Positions 49,740-61,459 of a DNA stretch of 64,000 nucleotides are shown piece after piece. Origin of the DNA: Talpa occidentalis. Taxonomy: Eukaryota; Chordata; Mammalia; Eulipotyphla; Talpidae. The first letter of the stretch is position 1, and every line of letters starts with the position of its first letter. A program made the translations under genes and the position numbers. The notes beneath the pieces are model-generated. The model was not told where the DNA came from. It saw nothing but the letters and a program-made list of their open reading frames with translations, and searched no databases. The stretch spans positions 139,530,676-139,594,675 of the forward strand of contig NW_023604295.1 of the NCBI RefSeq assembly GCF_014898055.3, in the 5' to 3' direction.

Positions 49740-50479
49740 AGGATATTTGTCCTATGTATTTAAAACTCAATGATAAAATTCTAAATATTAAAAGGTAAGC
49801 AAGGTGTATTCCTTTAAAGTAAAAAAGGAGACTAGCTCTATCTGAAAACACTTACACTTCACTGAAATTCTCAGTTATTAATGTTACTATGAAATTTGCA
49901 TTTTAATAGCACCACGAGAGTCAGGGTATGCACAAAGGTAGTCTCCATAAAGAATAAGGGACAATTTTATGTGACAAAAGGGGATGTCTTTTAGTTTCCC
50001 CTGTGTTAATTTATGCCTTAATATTCTGATAACACTTCACTGTGGATGAGGGGGGAGGAACTCAATAAAACACACATTTTATTTGCTGCTAATTCAAATC
50101 TTTGTTAATGTTTTATTTACCTGTTTCTCATTCCAAACTAATATGCTAATTCATTATTTCCATTTGGTATAATATCATACTATGAATCTTTAGATGTAGG
50201 CCAGATGCCATCTTTGTGTGAGTTCAAAATAAAGGCATTGTATCTCAATATGCTTTACTTCCAATTGTTGTAATATTGATTTTGTCATAACGCACTTATT
50301 GCTACCAGTTAATTGTCATAAATATATGAATATATTGTGTCTGTGGACGAATGGCAGCTCCTTAAATGTTACACACTTGTGCAAAACAGTTTCCACCAAG
50401 TTATAAGCAGAACTGGGACTGTGTGATATTTTGCTGGTTCTTATCCTCAATTCCACACTAGAGAGCAGTATACTTTAAA
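49740..50479. other. AT-rich unique noncoding DNA
   Basis: Nothing recognised. A G-rich word 'gatgaggggggaggaactc' lies near 50045. Confidence 0.6.
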
Positions 50480-50598
50480 AAAAAAGTTTTATTTCGCTTT
50501 TTTTCCTAAGGTAATATTGAGGTACAGTGTTTTATATGATTTAGAGGAGCAGGGTCAGTGTCATCAGCCTCACAGCAAACCCACCACCAAGACATCCA
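50480..50598 (-). repeat. L1 3' end fragment, antisense
   Basis: 'aaaggtaatattgaggtaca'-like text after an A/T-run and 'agaggagcagggtcagtgtc' resembles the antisense L1 3' terminus also seen at 43.7 kb. Short and diverged. Confidence 0.5.
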
Positions 50599-50599
50599 T

Positions 50600-51100
50600 A
50601 GTCAGTAAATTGTTTTTATAAAGTCCCAGACAGGGGGCCTCCCTGGTGGTGCAAGGGGTTGAGTCACAGCATTATGAAGCTATCTGCAGCCATTGCAGCA
50701 CCTCACGAGTTTGATCCCCAGCCATGGAGCTGACCCACAAGGCACAACAAATCTCTCCTTTCTTGCCTGTTGCTCACCTCAGCAGTGCATTTCAGTCAAT
50801 CCACCTGTTCTGCTCCCCACTCTGCCTCTGGTGAATCCTCTCACCCCATGCACTTCTGGCCTATACCCCAGCTCTTGATGCATAAATAAATAAATCTTAA
50901 AAAAGTCCCAGGCAGTAAATGTCTCAGGATTTGCTGACCACATACTGTAGTCAGCCATTATTCTCATAGTTGCTATAGCTGAGATAACATATAAATCAAC
51001 AAGTGTGATTGTGTATTTTAAAAGAAATTTATTCAGTAAAAAATAATCCCCAAAATAGGGCTTCATTTGGCTTAGAGACTTTAGTTGACCCCTGGTTCAG
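50600..51100 (+). mobile_element. MER5-like hAT-Charlie DNA transposon remnant, split by a SINE
   Basis: Left of the SINE: 'tttttataaagtcccagac'. Right of it: 'ggcagtaaatgtctcaggat', 'ttgctgaccacatactgt', 'ctcatagttgctatagctga', 'tttattcagtaaaaaat' and 'tagttgacccctggttc'. This is the order of a non-autonomous MER5-type element that I recall ('aaagggccagatagtaaata', 'gtagtttgccgacccctg'). It has no transposase frame. Confidence 0.65.
50635..50901 (+). repeat. tRNA-like SINE (Vic-1-like), full length
   Basis: Head GGCCTCCCTGGTGGTGCAAG with 'gggttgagtcacagc'. Tail 'ataaataaataaatctta' plus A-run. AAGTCCCAGACAG (about 50621-50633) and AAGTCCCAGGCAG (about 50902-50914) are a 13 bp target duplication with one mismatch. 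Inserted in the MER5-like element. Confidence 0.95.
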
Positions 51101-52240
51101 CCCATATTCTCTCATTTCTGTGGACTTCTAGCGAGTCCGAGACCTGGAACACGAAGGTGAGGGAAATCAGACATGGGTGACTGTCATGTCCAGCATGCAG
51201 TAAATATTTTCTTAGTGCTCATTATATACTATTTTAATTGCAGCACGTGTAACATCATAGCATACCATACCATACAATGATAACATGCATGAGTGATTAG
51301 TCTATTTTCTTACTATTATCTATTTACTTCAGACAGTAGGGTACCAGGTGGATAGTTCTCATGCACATAATCTTATCGCCCCCTAGCCAGAGCCTGGGAA
51401 GTTCGCTCATCATTTTTGTTATTCTCAAACTGTGGAGATGTACGCAGGTCACTTCCAGCTCTCAACACCAAGTCCTGTCACCCAGAGGTTTTCCTCTGAG
51501 ACGCATGTGTTTTCACATGCCTTAGGGACTCGGGTCAAAGCCCTTCTGCTCACTACGTGGGACGTCCTCCAACAATTTCTTCACTAATGTCTTGAGGAAT
51601 GATATAAATCTGTTTAGTAATGTTTCTTGGCCCTGATCTAATTAAATTTAATTTAACTCTCTTAAAACTCATTGATTCTTAAATCAAGGCTAAAGTCAGA
51701 AAAACACTTACTTCTGCAGGCATCTTCATTTTGACTATATGAAACTCTAAATTTTGTTTCTTTTCACTCAAATGATGATTTTTCTTCCTTTCTGTTGAGA
51801 AACCATACATTTAATTTCTTTCTATGGATATTAGACTTTTTTTTTTTACTTTTAGTGAATGAATAATTGTTATAAATCTGTTTATGTCATTGGCCCCAAG
51901 CCTTATATGTACATTTTTAAAGTCAAATGATATCTCTCGAGACAATATTCTTCATTAGGGTACACAGACCTCTATCTGTGTCACTCACTCAAGGCTTTTC
52001 ATGAAGCCTATGTTCTCTTATGTTTATCTTTATAAATTCTTGCTTGAACAAAATTACTAGCCTGATTAGCAGTCAGTGCTGCTCTTCTACAAGGAACCAC
52101 TCTTTTTTCAGAATGGGCTCTTTATTTCAGACTTGTTATAGGGGTAGAAGATCTAATACATTTTAAAAGAAAGAAACAGAAGTGAATCCTATATTCTTGT
52201 ATACAGATGAAGCCTGTATACTATAAGCCAAGCAGCATAC
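51101..52240. other. Unique noncoding DNA
   Basis: No gene or repeat named. A T-run lies at 51839-51848. Confidence 0.6.
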
Positions 52241-52317
52241 ATAAAATAAAATACAATAAAATAAAATAAAATACAATAAAATAAAATAAAATACAATAAA
52301 ATAAAATAAAATAAAAT
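52241..52317. repeat. (AAAAT)n minisatellite with 20 bp higher-order unit
   Basis: Three perfect copies of ATAAAATAAAATACAATAAA (52241-52300) followed by a partial copy without the C variant. Every fourth pentamer carries the AATAC variant, so a 5 bp repeat expanded in 20 bp steps. The 79-codon minus-strand frame here is simple sequence. Confidence 0.97.
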
Positions 52318-53944
52318 CTGTGTTAAACACTTTGAAATAGACATAGGGAAACATTTGAATATACCAACTGCTGTGTATTCCTGCTTGCATTGACCTGAAC
52401 AAAGAGCCTGAGAGATATCTCGTTCATGATTATAGCTTTGTTTTCAAAGAATAAAGATATAGGGTTATGAAATAAACATATTTTTGTGAATATCAAAACA
52501 AGCTATTCTTTCATTAGTTTTCTGCCATCCCATTGGAAAAAACCAAGGAGGCACAAGGACACAAACTGAGTCTGTAGAGATGATCTGGATTCGATGTCAT
52601 TGTCCTTTTTATGCACCTAAGACAACACAAGTAGCTACTGTGGACACTGCTGAATTGGAGCTATTTTCATGCTACACTCTACTCTTCTTCTGTTTTACAT
52701 TCTTCAAGTGGTAATTGAACCAGACCATGTCACATAATCTCAGTTCAGTGTTTCCTGACTACTTTCTTTGATTGTATTTGGCGGCAGGACAATTTTCTTT
52801 CCAAGCTTGTAGCACATTTGTAAAAAGTACAGAAATCTGATTCATACCCAGGTAAATAAAAAAGGAAGTCAGACATAGGAAAAAATGTCTGAAAAAACTA
52901 AAGTCACTTTAATACTGGCAAAATTATGATGATGGGTAATTTTTCTTTTCCTCATTATGTCTTTATTTTCAGAAATTAATATTAATGCTTTCAAGAACAT
53001 TCTTTTCTACCAAAATCTTTTCTGCTTTCTTTTCAGCTCTGAGAGTCTATAGATCTCAGACAAAATACATCGAATTGGAGTAATTTCTGCAAAGAATTCT
53101 CAAAAGTTCAGTCTTCTCAGGAACCTTTGAGCATTTTCTGGTTCTAGCAGGAAATATTTTATCTTCACTATTTTTCCTAAAACTGCAAGTAATCTGCAAT
53201 TCAGACATTAGAATAAGATACTGCTGACATTTCTTTCACAAAGAGATCTTATTGGTTTTGTAATTATTATAGTGTGAGAACAATATAGATCCAGATGAAA
53301 AGTTGATTTCCATTTAATTAGAATAATTCGAGTGCTGTTCACAATGAACAGAAAATCATCTATTTTGCTTAACTGAAAGGCTTTCAACCACATTCCAGGT
53401 ACTAACTCATTGAACAAGTATTTATTCGGTACCTGGTTTTACCTAGCCAGAGGGCAAATGTCATTTTTGTGTGTTTTTTTTTTTTAATGGAAATGTACCA
53501 GAAACAATTTATTGAAACCTCTGTAAAGGCAAGGGTTAAGTATCAGTTTATACAATGTATCCTCACACTGTCAAACTAGAACATTCTTCTGTAAGACCAG
53601 TGAGAATTACTTGTTTAGTTTATTGTCTGCTTTCCTGTTTTGTGAATAACTCAGATTATCAGTGGTGCAAACGTTATTGACATAGGTATAAATGTTTCCA
53701 TGGATAATTTATTCTCTGTGATTAAATGAAACACATCCATAAACCTTGTTTTATTTATTTCCAGATTAAAACTTGAATTTGTTCATTGGTATTGTATATA
53801 TGTATTTTTCTTTTGGTTTTCTATATATTGCAAGAAAGAATTAAAAAAAAATTAAGAAAAATGCCTCTCTATTTTTCATAATTGTTTCTGAGGATTTCAC
53901 TTACCAATGAGATGTTGCATTTAATAGCCTAGCCTGGATATTGA

Positions 53945-53945
<1 letters not shown>
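52318..53945. other. Unique noncoding DNA
   Basis: No gene seen. 53400-53450 ('actcattgaacaagtattta') may be a trace of an old repeat start. Confidence 0.55.

Positions 53946-53946
<1 letters not shown>

Positions 53947-53991
<45 letters not shown>
53947..53991. repeat. (AC)n microsatellite, pure
   Basis: About 22 uninterrupted AC units. Length and purity make it a likely polymorphic marker. The VCVCVC frame across it is an artefact. Confidence 0.97.
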
Positions 53992-53995
<4 letters not shown>

Positions 53996-54929
53996 ATTTT
54001 AGTGATTGGAGTTGCTTCAGATCAGAAGTTCTTCTTTTCTGAAAATGCATTAAAAGATTTCTAATTGATGAGTTCAAAATTTGTTTTATATTCCAGCAGA
54101 ATTTTGCCAACAAAGTAAATAGGGCTGAAACAACCATGACTCCATGAAGCTCAGATGACACTTCTGCAAAATGAGATTCAATTCAGTTACATTTATGAGT
54201 AAGAATTAGTTTTCTGGCCTTTGGCTCAGATGATGGACTCCTATAATTAGACTTTAAAGCTCTGCATGTGATTAAATCTGCAATTCTTTGATTCTCCTCA
54301 TCAAAATACATTATACACATTTTTGAACCTCTCTATTCGCCTTCAAGCTTTTGTGCTGCTGTGGTTATGTAATCTCAAAACAGTTTAATAGGACATCTAT
54401 TTTGAGTCCTAAAATATAAATACCTCAGGGAATTTTTTTTTTTTACAAATGAGATAAGAATTAGTATGATGGTTCTTTTCCTTATTCTTTTTAATAAGCT
54501 GTTTAGGATACTTTCAAAAACTTTGAAGGCTTATAAAGTAGGCATTGAAAAGGAAAACTTTAAAGAAAGTTCTTTTTGGCATCAAAAGATAAAGAAGAAA
54601 ATCTTGCCAACATAAGAAAGGGACAAAGCCAATAAATAAAATATCTTTTTGTTATATATGGCCCCTGGCACATTGTAGTTGCTTAGGAGATGTTCATTTA
54701 GTTATAATTATAGTTATATTATAATTATAGATAATTATATAATGATTATATAATTTATTATGATAATGAAAATGCCTGAAGCTTGTGAACAAGTAATCAC
54801 CAATATTAAGATATTCCTGGAGGTGTCTCCATTTCTAACACGTGCTTTTTATTTTTATGTAATATTAATTTTACAAGAATATATGGTTAATAAAGGCAAA
54901 TTACATAATAACATTGAATGGAATATACA
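53992..54929. other. AT-rich noncoding DNA
   Basis: 54598-54705 ('atggcccctggcacattgta') may be a diverged L2 3' end. A strongly AT-rich, partly palindromic stretch lies at about 54703-54765. The 79-codon frame at 54760-54999 has no motif. Confidence 0.5.
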
Positions 54930-57180
54930 TTTTTTTTTGCTTCATTGTGGTCAGATTTACATAGATACACAATTTATGTTAGGACCATTTTTAAGCTAAG
55001 TTTTGTGGCACATTATCCCATAATTACTAATGTCCTCCAGCACATTTTCATCTTCCAAGCTAGAGCTCTATACCATACACAGTAACTGCCCATTTGCTTC
55101 TCTGCCTCATTCATGGCACCCAACATGATACTCTCAGCCTCTGTGAAATTAACTAAGAGTCTGATATGTGAAATCATGTGTCTTCTGGTGAGTGGTTTAA
55201 TTCACGTAGCATGTCTTCAGGGATCATCCATATGGCAGCATGTATCAGAATTTTCTTTCTTTTTAAGGATGAAATATGTTCCCACGTATGTATATACTCC
55301 AGTTTTATATTTATCTTTGCATGGAATTTTGGCTTCCTTTTACTTTTTGGCTATTGTGAATAATGCAATGGTAAATATAGGGGTGCAGATATCTGTCTCT
55401 GTTTTCTTTTGAGTGTCTATCTAGTAGTGGGATTGCTGGATAGTGTAGTTCTATTTTCAATTTTTTAACAACCCACCATAATATTGTCCATAGTGTTTGT
55501 ACCAGTGCATTCCTACCATCTATACTCAATGATTCCATTTACTCTGTATCTGTAGCAATACTTATTTTCTTTATGGTGGTCATCCTCATGAATGTGAAGT
55601 CAAATCTCAGTGTGACTATGGTTTGAATTTTACTACAGTGCGTAATATTTTTGTTTGGTATAAAGCCTTTCATTGTATTTACTCATAATCTTCCCTTGCT
55701 GTAATATTTGATTTAAATTGTCTTTTTTTTCCTGTTGCTAGTTAATCTGGTTAAAAGTTTGTCAACTTTATCATTTTGAAGGATCATGTCATGATTTCAT
55801 TTTCCCAATTTTTTTCTCTCTGCTGTAATTTATTTTTTCCTTTGAATAACATGAGCTTAGTTTTTCTTTTTTAAATTTATTTAAAGTGTAAAATTATATT
55901 GCAGATATTTTACGTTTTTAAATGCAAGCATATATAACCATAAATTTCAGTTTTAACACGTTTTCATAAATTTTGCTATATTTTCATTTTTCTCAAGATA
56001 TTTTCTGATTTCCCTGTGAATTCTTTGAATTCAGTTACAAATTTGTTGTGTTAAATACATGTAGTTTAATTTCCACACATTTTTAGATTTTCCTATTTTA
56101 TATATTAATTCCTGTTATTCCATTGTGATTAGAGAATATAGTTTGTTTGATTTTAAACTTTTAACATTTATTGAGATCTGTTTTATGACATAACATATAT
56201 GCTGGAATATTTCCCATTTGCTCTTGAGGAAAGTGTATGTCTTGCTGTTCTTAGGTGGAGAGTTCTGTGTTCTTTTTATTTTAAAATATTTTATTCATTT
56301 TTTGTGTAGAACTGGGGTGTAGCCCAGAGGTGTGGGGCGGCGGGTAAGAGGATTTACCAGAGACTGAGTGGGGAGCAGAACACTTAGTGAAAAAGCCACA
56401 TTTGGGTCTTAATGCTTAAGTGTATCTGTCATAAAGAACAATGGTGTGATCTCAAATATACAGTCTACAAATCTGTATGTTTTGATTAGTGTTTAATCAT
56501 TTAATCTTACTGTAATTTCCAATACAGAAATGCATCTTTAATTTTACTACTTGTAATTAATATGCCTTATGCCTTTTGTATTATTTGCTTCTCCCATTCC
56601 TGTGTTCTTTGTGTTAAATATATTTTTCTAGTGAATAGTTTGAATCCCTTTGTCATTTTTTTCCCTACAATTTTGAGTTATTGTCTTAGTGTTTGTGTTG
56701 TGGATTACAACGAACATTTTTTTAATCATCTAGTTCAAATTAACACCAATTTAATAGTTTGAATTTTCATTGATATATTGCTTCATTTTCTCCCTTCATA
56801 TTATCATTATTAAAATTATCCTATACATTAATGTGCCCATCAACAAGCACAGTTAATGATTACTCCTTTATGCAGTTCTTAAGTATGGTTAGATGGGAAG
56901 TAATTTTTAAGTGTATGTATTTGTGTGTATGCATAGATACATATTCAAATATTCTTTGTGTCTACTTTTCTCTATTTCTGGAATGCCCGTTATTGGAGTA
57001 ACTTCCAATCTTTCCAACCCATGTGTGCTACCCCTCTCTTCTTACCCCGCCCCCTCCCCCCACCACATGTCCACTGCCTTTATAGCTACTGAGTTACAGG
57101 TGTTCAACAGTGCTCTAATTGCAGGGATGCTTATTTTCAATCTTCTATTAAGCTGGGTTTGCGAAGAGTGCAAGTTAAGA
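54930..57180 (-). repeat. Long degraded L1, antisense, with SINE fragment inside
   Basis: From a T-run at 54931 the plus strand follows antisense L1 in order: 3'UTR ('cacattttcatcttcc'), ORF2 end ('aggatcatccatatggcag'-like text near 55220, 'ggctattgtgaataatgcaa', 'tagtgggattgctggatagt', 'gtgaagtcaaatctcagtgt'), and earlier ORF2 ('tttctctctgctgtaattta', 'tttcattttt' with 'ctcaagatattttctga', 'tttaatttccacacattttt', 'gagatctgttttatgacata', 'aatatttcccatttgctctt'). Beyond a SINE fragment at 56280-56390 it continues with weaker similarity ('gttgtggattacaacgaaca') to about 57180. All frames are broken; no reverse transcriptase is encoded. Confidence 0.8.
56280..56390 (-). repeat. Truncated tRNA-like SINE fragment
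   Basis: 'gtgtagaactggggtgtagc', 'ccagaggtgtggggcgg', 'aagaggatttaccagagact' and 'gagtggggagcagaaca' match the 3' half of the SINE on the minus strand. The tRNA-like head is absent, so this copy is about 110 bp and 5'-truncated or later deleted. Confidence 0.85.
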
Positions 57181-58671
57181 TAGTACAATAACCATTACTC
57201 AGGTTTTATTCTACTTGAATAAACACCTTATGTTATTGAAAGCATTTGATTGATTACATTTTTACAGTTGTGATAGAGCTGATTTTGACAATTTTTGAAG
57301 TTATCATTGCTTTCGTGAATGAACTGCATTTTGTAAGTCCTTCCTCTAACATTCATTCTGCCCTCATGTCATTGACTAATTTCAGCTTTTTTTTTTTTTA
57401 AACAAAGCAACTTGGTTCGTATATAAGTCCTGTGATTCTTTAGGGTTATCATCAACAATACCAACTCAGTTTTTGTACTTTAAAATGCTAGTTAATGTAA
57501 TTTTGGTTATTTAGAAATTATGTAAAGTAACATTTCTTGGAAAGTTATATAATGAGAAAGAAAAAATGGACAGTTTTAGTCACATTAACATGTGAAATTA
57601 ACTCCTTTTATAGACATTGTAAGGATCACCATTCCTAAAAAAAAAAAAAAAAGGTCATTGTAATTATCCTTTTCTTCAGTGATGGCAACAGAGTTTGCAT
57701 TTACAGAAACAAAAAATATTCAATTTGTGCTATTAATTTTTAGCAAACAGAAGCAATGTAAACTTTCATTACTGGGTAAGGATTTTTAACTTTGGTAATA
57801 ACCAGCATATTATGATCATTGTTGCATTGGAAGTGTTTTTCATAAAGATAGTCTGGGGATTAAAAATGGAAAGATTAAGGCAGTTTAGGTAATTTAATTT
57901 AAGTGTATTTATGATGGTATTATATCAAACAGATTGTTTGCTCAGCAGAGTGCTCAAGTTGTTTCTTGTTTCAGAGTGAATGAATTTACTTACAGTTAAG
58001 ACTTACAGTTCCAGATACAGTAAAATCAAGAGGAAAAGCAAGCTCTGGGATGTTCTCAATAGCTTTTATGCAATATAGAGGCTAAAATTCAATTTGACTA
58101 GACATAATGCCTAATTTTTTAACAAATTTTTGCTTTCTACATATTATTTCAAGAGACAGAATCAGCTTAAAGAACTCTCAAATTTCATAAATATCTTACA
58201 TTAGATTAAGAAAGACGTGAAAGAATTGGAATGAAAAGATTGGTTTTGTGGGTTGTCAGCAAAGTTGTGACACATTTTTTTCTGTTTTTCAAGGAACAAA
58301 AAAAAAAACATCATGACTTTTCTGACAACCCAATTCTTCTTCCATAGTTAGCTATGGAAATCATGGTTAGAGGGAAATATTTGTTTTTAAGATTCAGATA
58401 TCTCAATTTTCAAAATTGGATAACAATAATATAATAAGTCATATGTAAATGAAATGTGAGACTATATGAGAAAGTTGGAATTTTTATGCCTTTATTAATA
58501 TAACCAATGACCTGTTCTCATGCCATCACATTTAATGTTCTCTTAAGGAAGCTTTTATCCAGTAACTGAGCATTTGATTTGAATTCGCCATGCCTCCCAA
58601 TCTTAAAATACTAATTTTTTTTTTATTTCAATTTGTGCACATAGGAAATTCCCATTGTAATAAATATTTCA
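57181..58671. other. AT-rich unique noncoding DNA
   Basis: No gene. A run of 16 A lies at 57637-57652 and T/A-runs at about 57388 and 58299. Confidence 0.6.
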
Positions 58672-58926
58672 GGGCCTCCCTGGTGGCACAGTGGTTGAGC
58701 ACCGCACTGCGGAGCTGTCTGCAGCCTCTGCAGCGCCGCTTCGATTCCTCGCTGGCCAGGGAGCAACCCACATCGCAAGCAGACCTCTCCTGTCTCGCCC
58801 ACTGCTCCCCTCAGCAGGGTATTTCATCAATCTGCATGTTCTGCTCCCTGCTCTGTGGTGAATTCCCACACCCTCCCGTGCTTCTGACCTGTACCCCAGT
58901 TCTTATATAAATAAATATTAAAAAGA
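58672..58926 (+). repeat. tRNA-like SINE (Vic-1-like), full length
   Basis: Head GGGCCTCCCTGGTGGCACAG with 'tggttgagcaccgcactgcg', a typical 'cagtggttgagc' member. B-box-like GCTTCGATTCC. Tail 'tataaataaatattaaaaag'. Flanks AATATTTCA and AGAATTTCA look like a decayed duplication. Most of the 106-codon plus frame and the 66-codon minus frame are SINE translations. Confidence 0.94.
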
Positions 58927-60930
58927 AAGAATTTCAGCACGTTCAGTTGCACATCTTCCTGTGTCATAGGGAATGCACATTGGCACACAAAGCTCAGTGC
59001 TGAAATTCCTTCTGTGCAGGACAGTGCTTGTGGAATATTCTGAATGCTGCTGGGGTAATTGGATCTTCCTGCCTGTACTCAGGTGATGCTTTCTCGCTAT
59101 GAAGAAAACATTCTTTTTTTCAGTGTCATCAGCTGCCTGTGTGTGGCTTGGTGGGAAGAAAGAGGATGGTAGGAAAGATCACAATAACTTAACTTGCAAC
59201 CTGCTGTTATGGGCCTGACAGCTGAATTGATGCTTTTTCTCTGTGGGAGACTGTTAACCTATTACCAGCAAGTCTGGTTCTTGCTGAACCCGGTACAATA
59301 TTAATGGGAAGCCACAGGAGGAAGAGGAGAGGTGTGTTCCAGGCCATTCCAGGCCGCTGCTACTGTAGTTAATCAATTCCCAGTTCTTATTAGAAGTTTC
59401 CTTTTCCTACCTCTTGGAATTAAACACAATTGGATTTATTTGTGATATGATAGGGACATATTTTCGAGTTTGGAATTAGCAGGGTAGCGCACTCAATAAT
59501 TTTCTGTTCAATTTGCAAAGATCAACTTGTAGACAGTTCAATAATCATTTCAAATAATAGAAGTTTTTGAAAGTTTGAAGAGAAGGTATTTGATAAAAAA
59601 TACATTTATTTCATTTAAAATTTATTTTCTAAAGAGACTTCAGTTGAAATTGTAAAATTTTAACTTAAAATTTTATTTGCCCTCTATGCCATGTAAGACC
59701 TTAAGATCATTGAAGTAATTGTTTACCTTGAGGGAGTCTTATGAAATGAACATAAGTGAGAAGGATTTTCTTTGAACAACTTCCACTGTTAACTTCTGTA
59801 AACTTTCACCCTTAGGTTTGAATTCCTTCTTTTGTCAGGCTTGTTTGCTCAGTTTCTTGCTCTCTTTCTGTTACTGATTTTCCATAGATGCTAGACAGTA
59901 TGGTGGCATGTGGGGAAGCAATAAAATTGAGCAACAAAACACATTCTCTGCTCCTGGGGAACTCACTGTATTGTGGCAAGCACAGGCATGATTCAGTTGT
60001 ATGATAACCTGTAGCGTTTAGACTGTGACCATTGCTACCCAAGGTGTAGCTTCACCAAGGAGTTGTTGACATAGCCTCTGACTGTTTTGGCTCAACTTTG
60101 CCATTAATGAGAAAACTAGTAACAACAAAGATGTACATCCAAAAAAGATGCATAGACTGCAACCTACTGTGCAGGCTAGGACAAACGGAAATCTTTTATT
60201 TACCCATAATCTCAATCTTGTCCTGTGAAGCTACAACATTTCTACTGTGATATTTTTAATATCGCAGCTCATTCAAAATCCTATTGCTTTTCCCTGAGAT
60301 GTCTATTAGTTCTGTGCTAATATTAGATCTTTACTCCTGGATCATATTTCTTAAAAAATTAGAATTTTATTTTGAAATTTTGCATGGTCATTTATTCTGG
60401 TTGTACACATACTTCTCAAGACTTAATGACTACTCATTATTATCTTATTATTATCTTCTAATTTTCCTATATGCCACAGTATGGATTCTGATTTAATTGT
60501 TTCTTTAGAATTGTTTCTGGACTTTCTTTTTATATTTTTTTATGTAGATGATAAGTTTTAAAAATTTTTGTGTTTTCAGGTACTTTTTACTCTAAGTTAC
60601 TGATGTGTAGACTTCATGCTTATATCCTGTAGTGCTGATCACTCTGTAGTCTATAGATTCTGGACTCTCTTGACAGCTTCTGATTTCCTACATGCACATA
60701 TGCCTTGGTTAGTTCAAGCCTTTTCTCCTTTTAGTAAGTCACTTAGTCCTTTCTCTTTTTTTTTTTCCTGATACCTAGTAAAATTTGGTTCATAAATCCT
60801 ATCATTTTAGATGAAGAAGTGTGTGAATGTGCATGTGTGTGTTTACATTCAGACTGTATTTTCTTGTTAGACTTCACTTGTGTTGTTAACTGCTCTGGTA
60901 TTGCATTCATGCCTGTTTCTTCTACCATGT
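58927..60930. other. Unique noncoding DNA, possible conserved element inside
   Basis: 59030-59540 is of balanced composition, free of recognisable repeats and rich in factor-site-like words (see findings). Elsewhere nothing stands out. The minus-strand frames at 59812-60042 (76 codons) and 60018-60215 (65 codons) have no recognised domain. Confidence 0.5.
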
Positions 60931-60970
60931 TTTTAAAAATTATTAATCAATTTTAAAAATTATTAATCAA
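60931..60970. repeat. Perfect 20 bp tandem duplication
   Basis: TTTTAAAAATTATTAATCAA occurs twice head to tail, and the last nine bases recur with small changes just after. Confidence 0.97.
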
Positions 60971-61455
60971 GTATATTAATCAACAAACCATACATTTATT
61001 ATGTATAGAAACAAGTATTATAGAAATGCTAATTACTTATAGAAACACTATTAAGAAGTTTATTTTTTCTTCTTAAAAACTAACAGGATATACTGTTTCC
61101 AATGCTCACTATAATTAAATGTAAAAAGGAATTGCCAAATACTAGTAACTTAATAAAATATAGACCCTGTGAACAAAGGAATTTAAAAAATACCAAATTC
61201 GATTGCTAAAATTCTCCTTCATTATAATGGAATTGTAGCATTAATATAGGATCTCAGTTTAATCTTTCTGCATCATAAAGACTTCTATTCTTGGCATTAC
61301 ATTGTAGGGTGCAGAGTGTATTTACTACTTAATAAAATTAAATACATTGCTAGATAATCAGTTGAAAAAAGATTTATTGGCAACATTTCTTGTAGGTAAA
61401 TAATCCTTTTTGTAGACAGAAGAATTAAAATTGGATTTAAGAATCTTTTGTTTCT
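60971..61455. other. AT-rich noncoding DNA, nothing recognised
   Basis: No frame of note. Confidence 0.6.
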
Positions 61456-61459
61456 GTAT

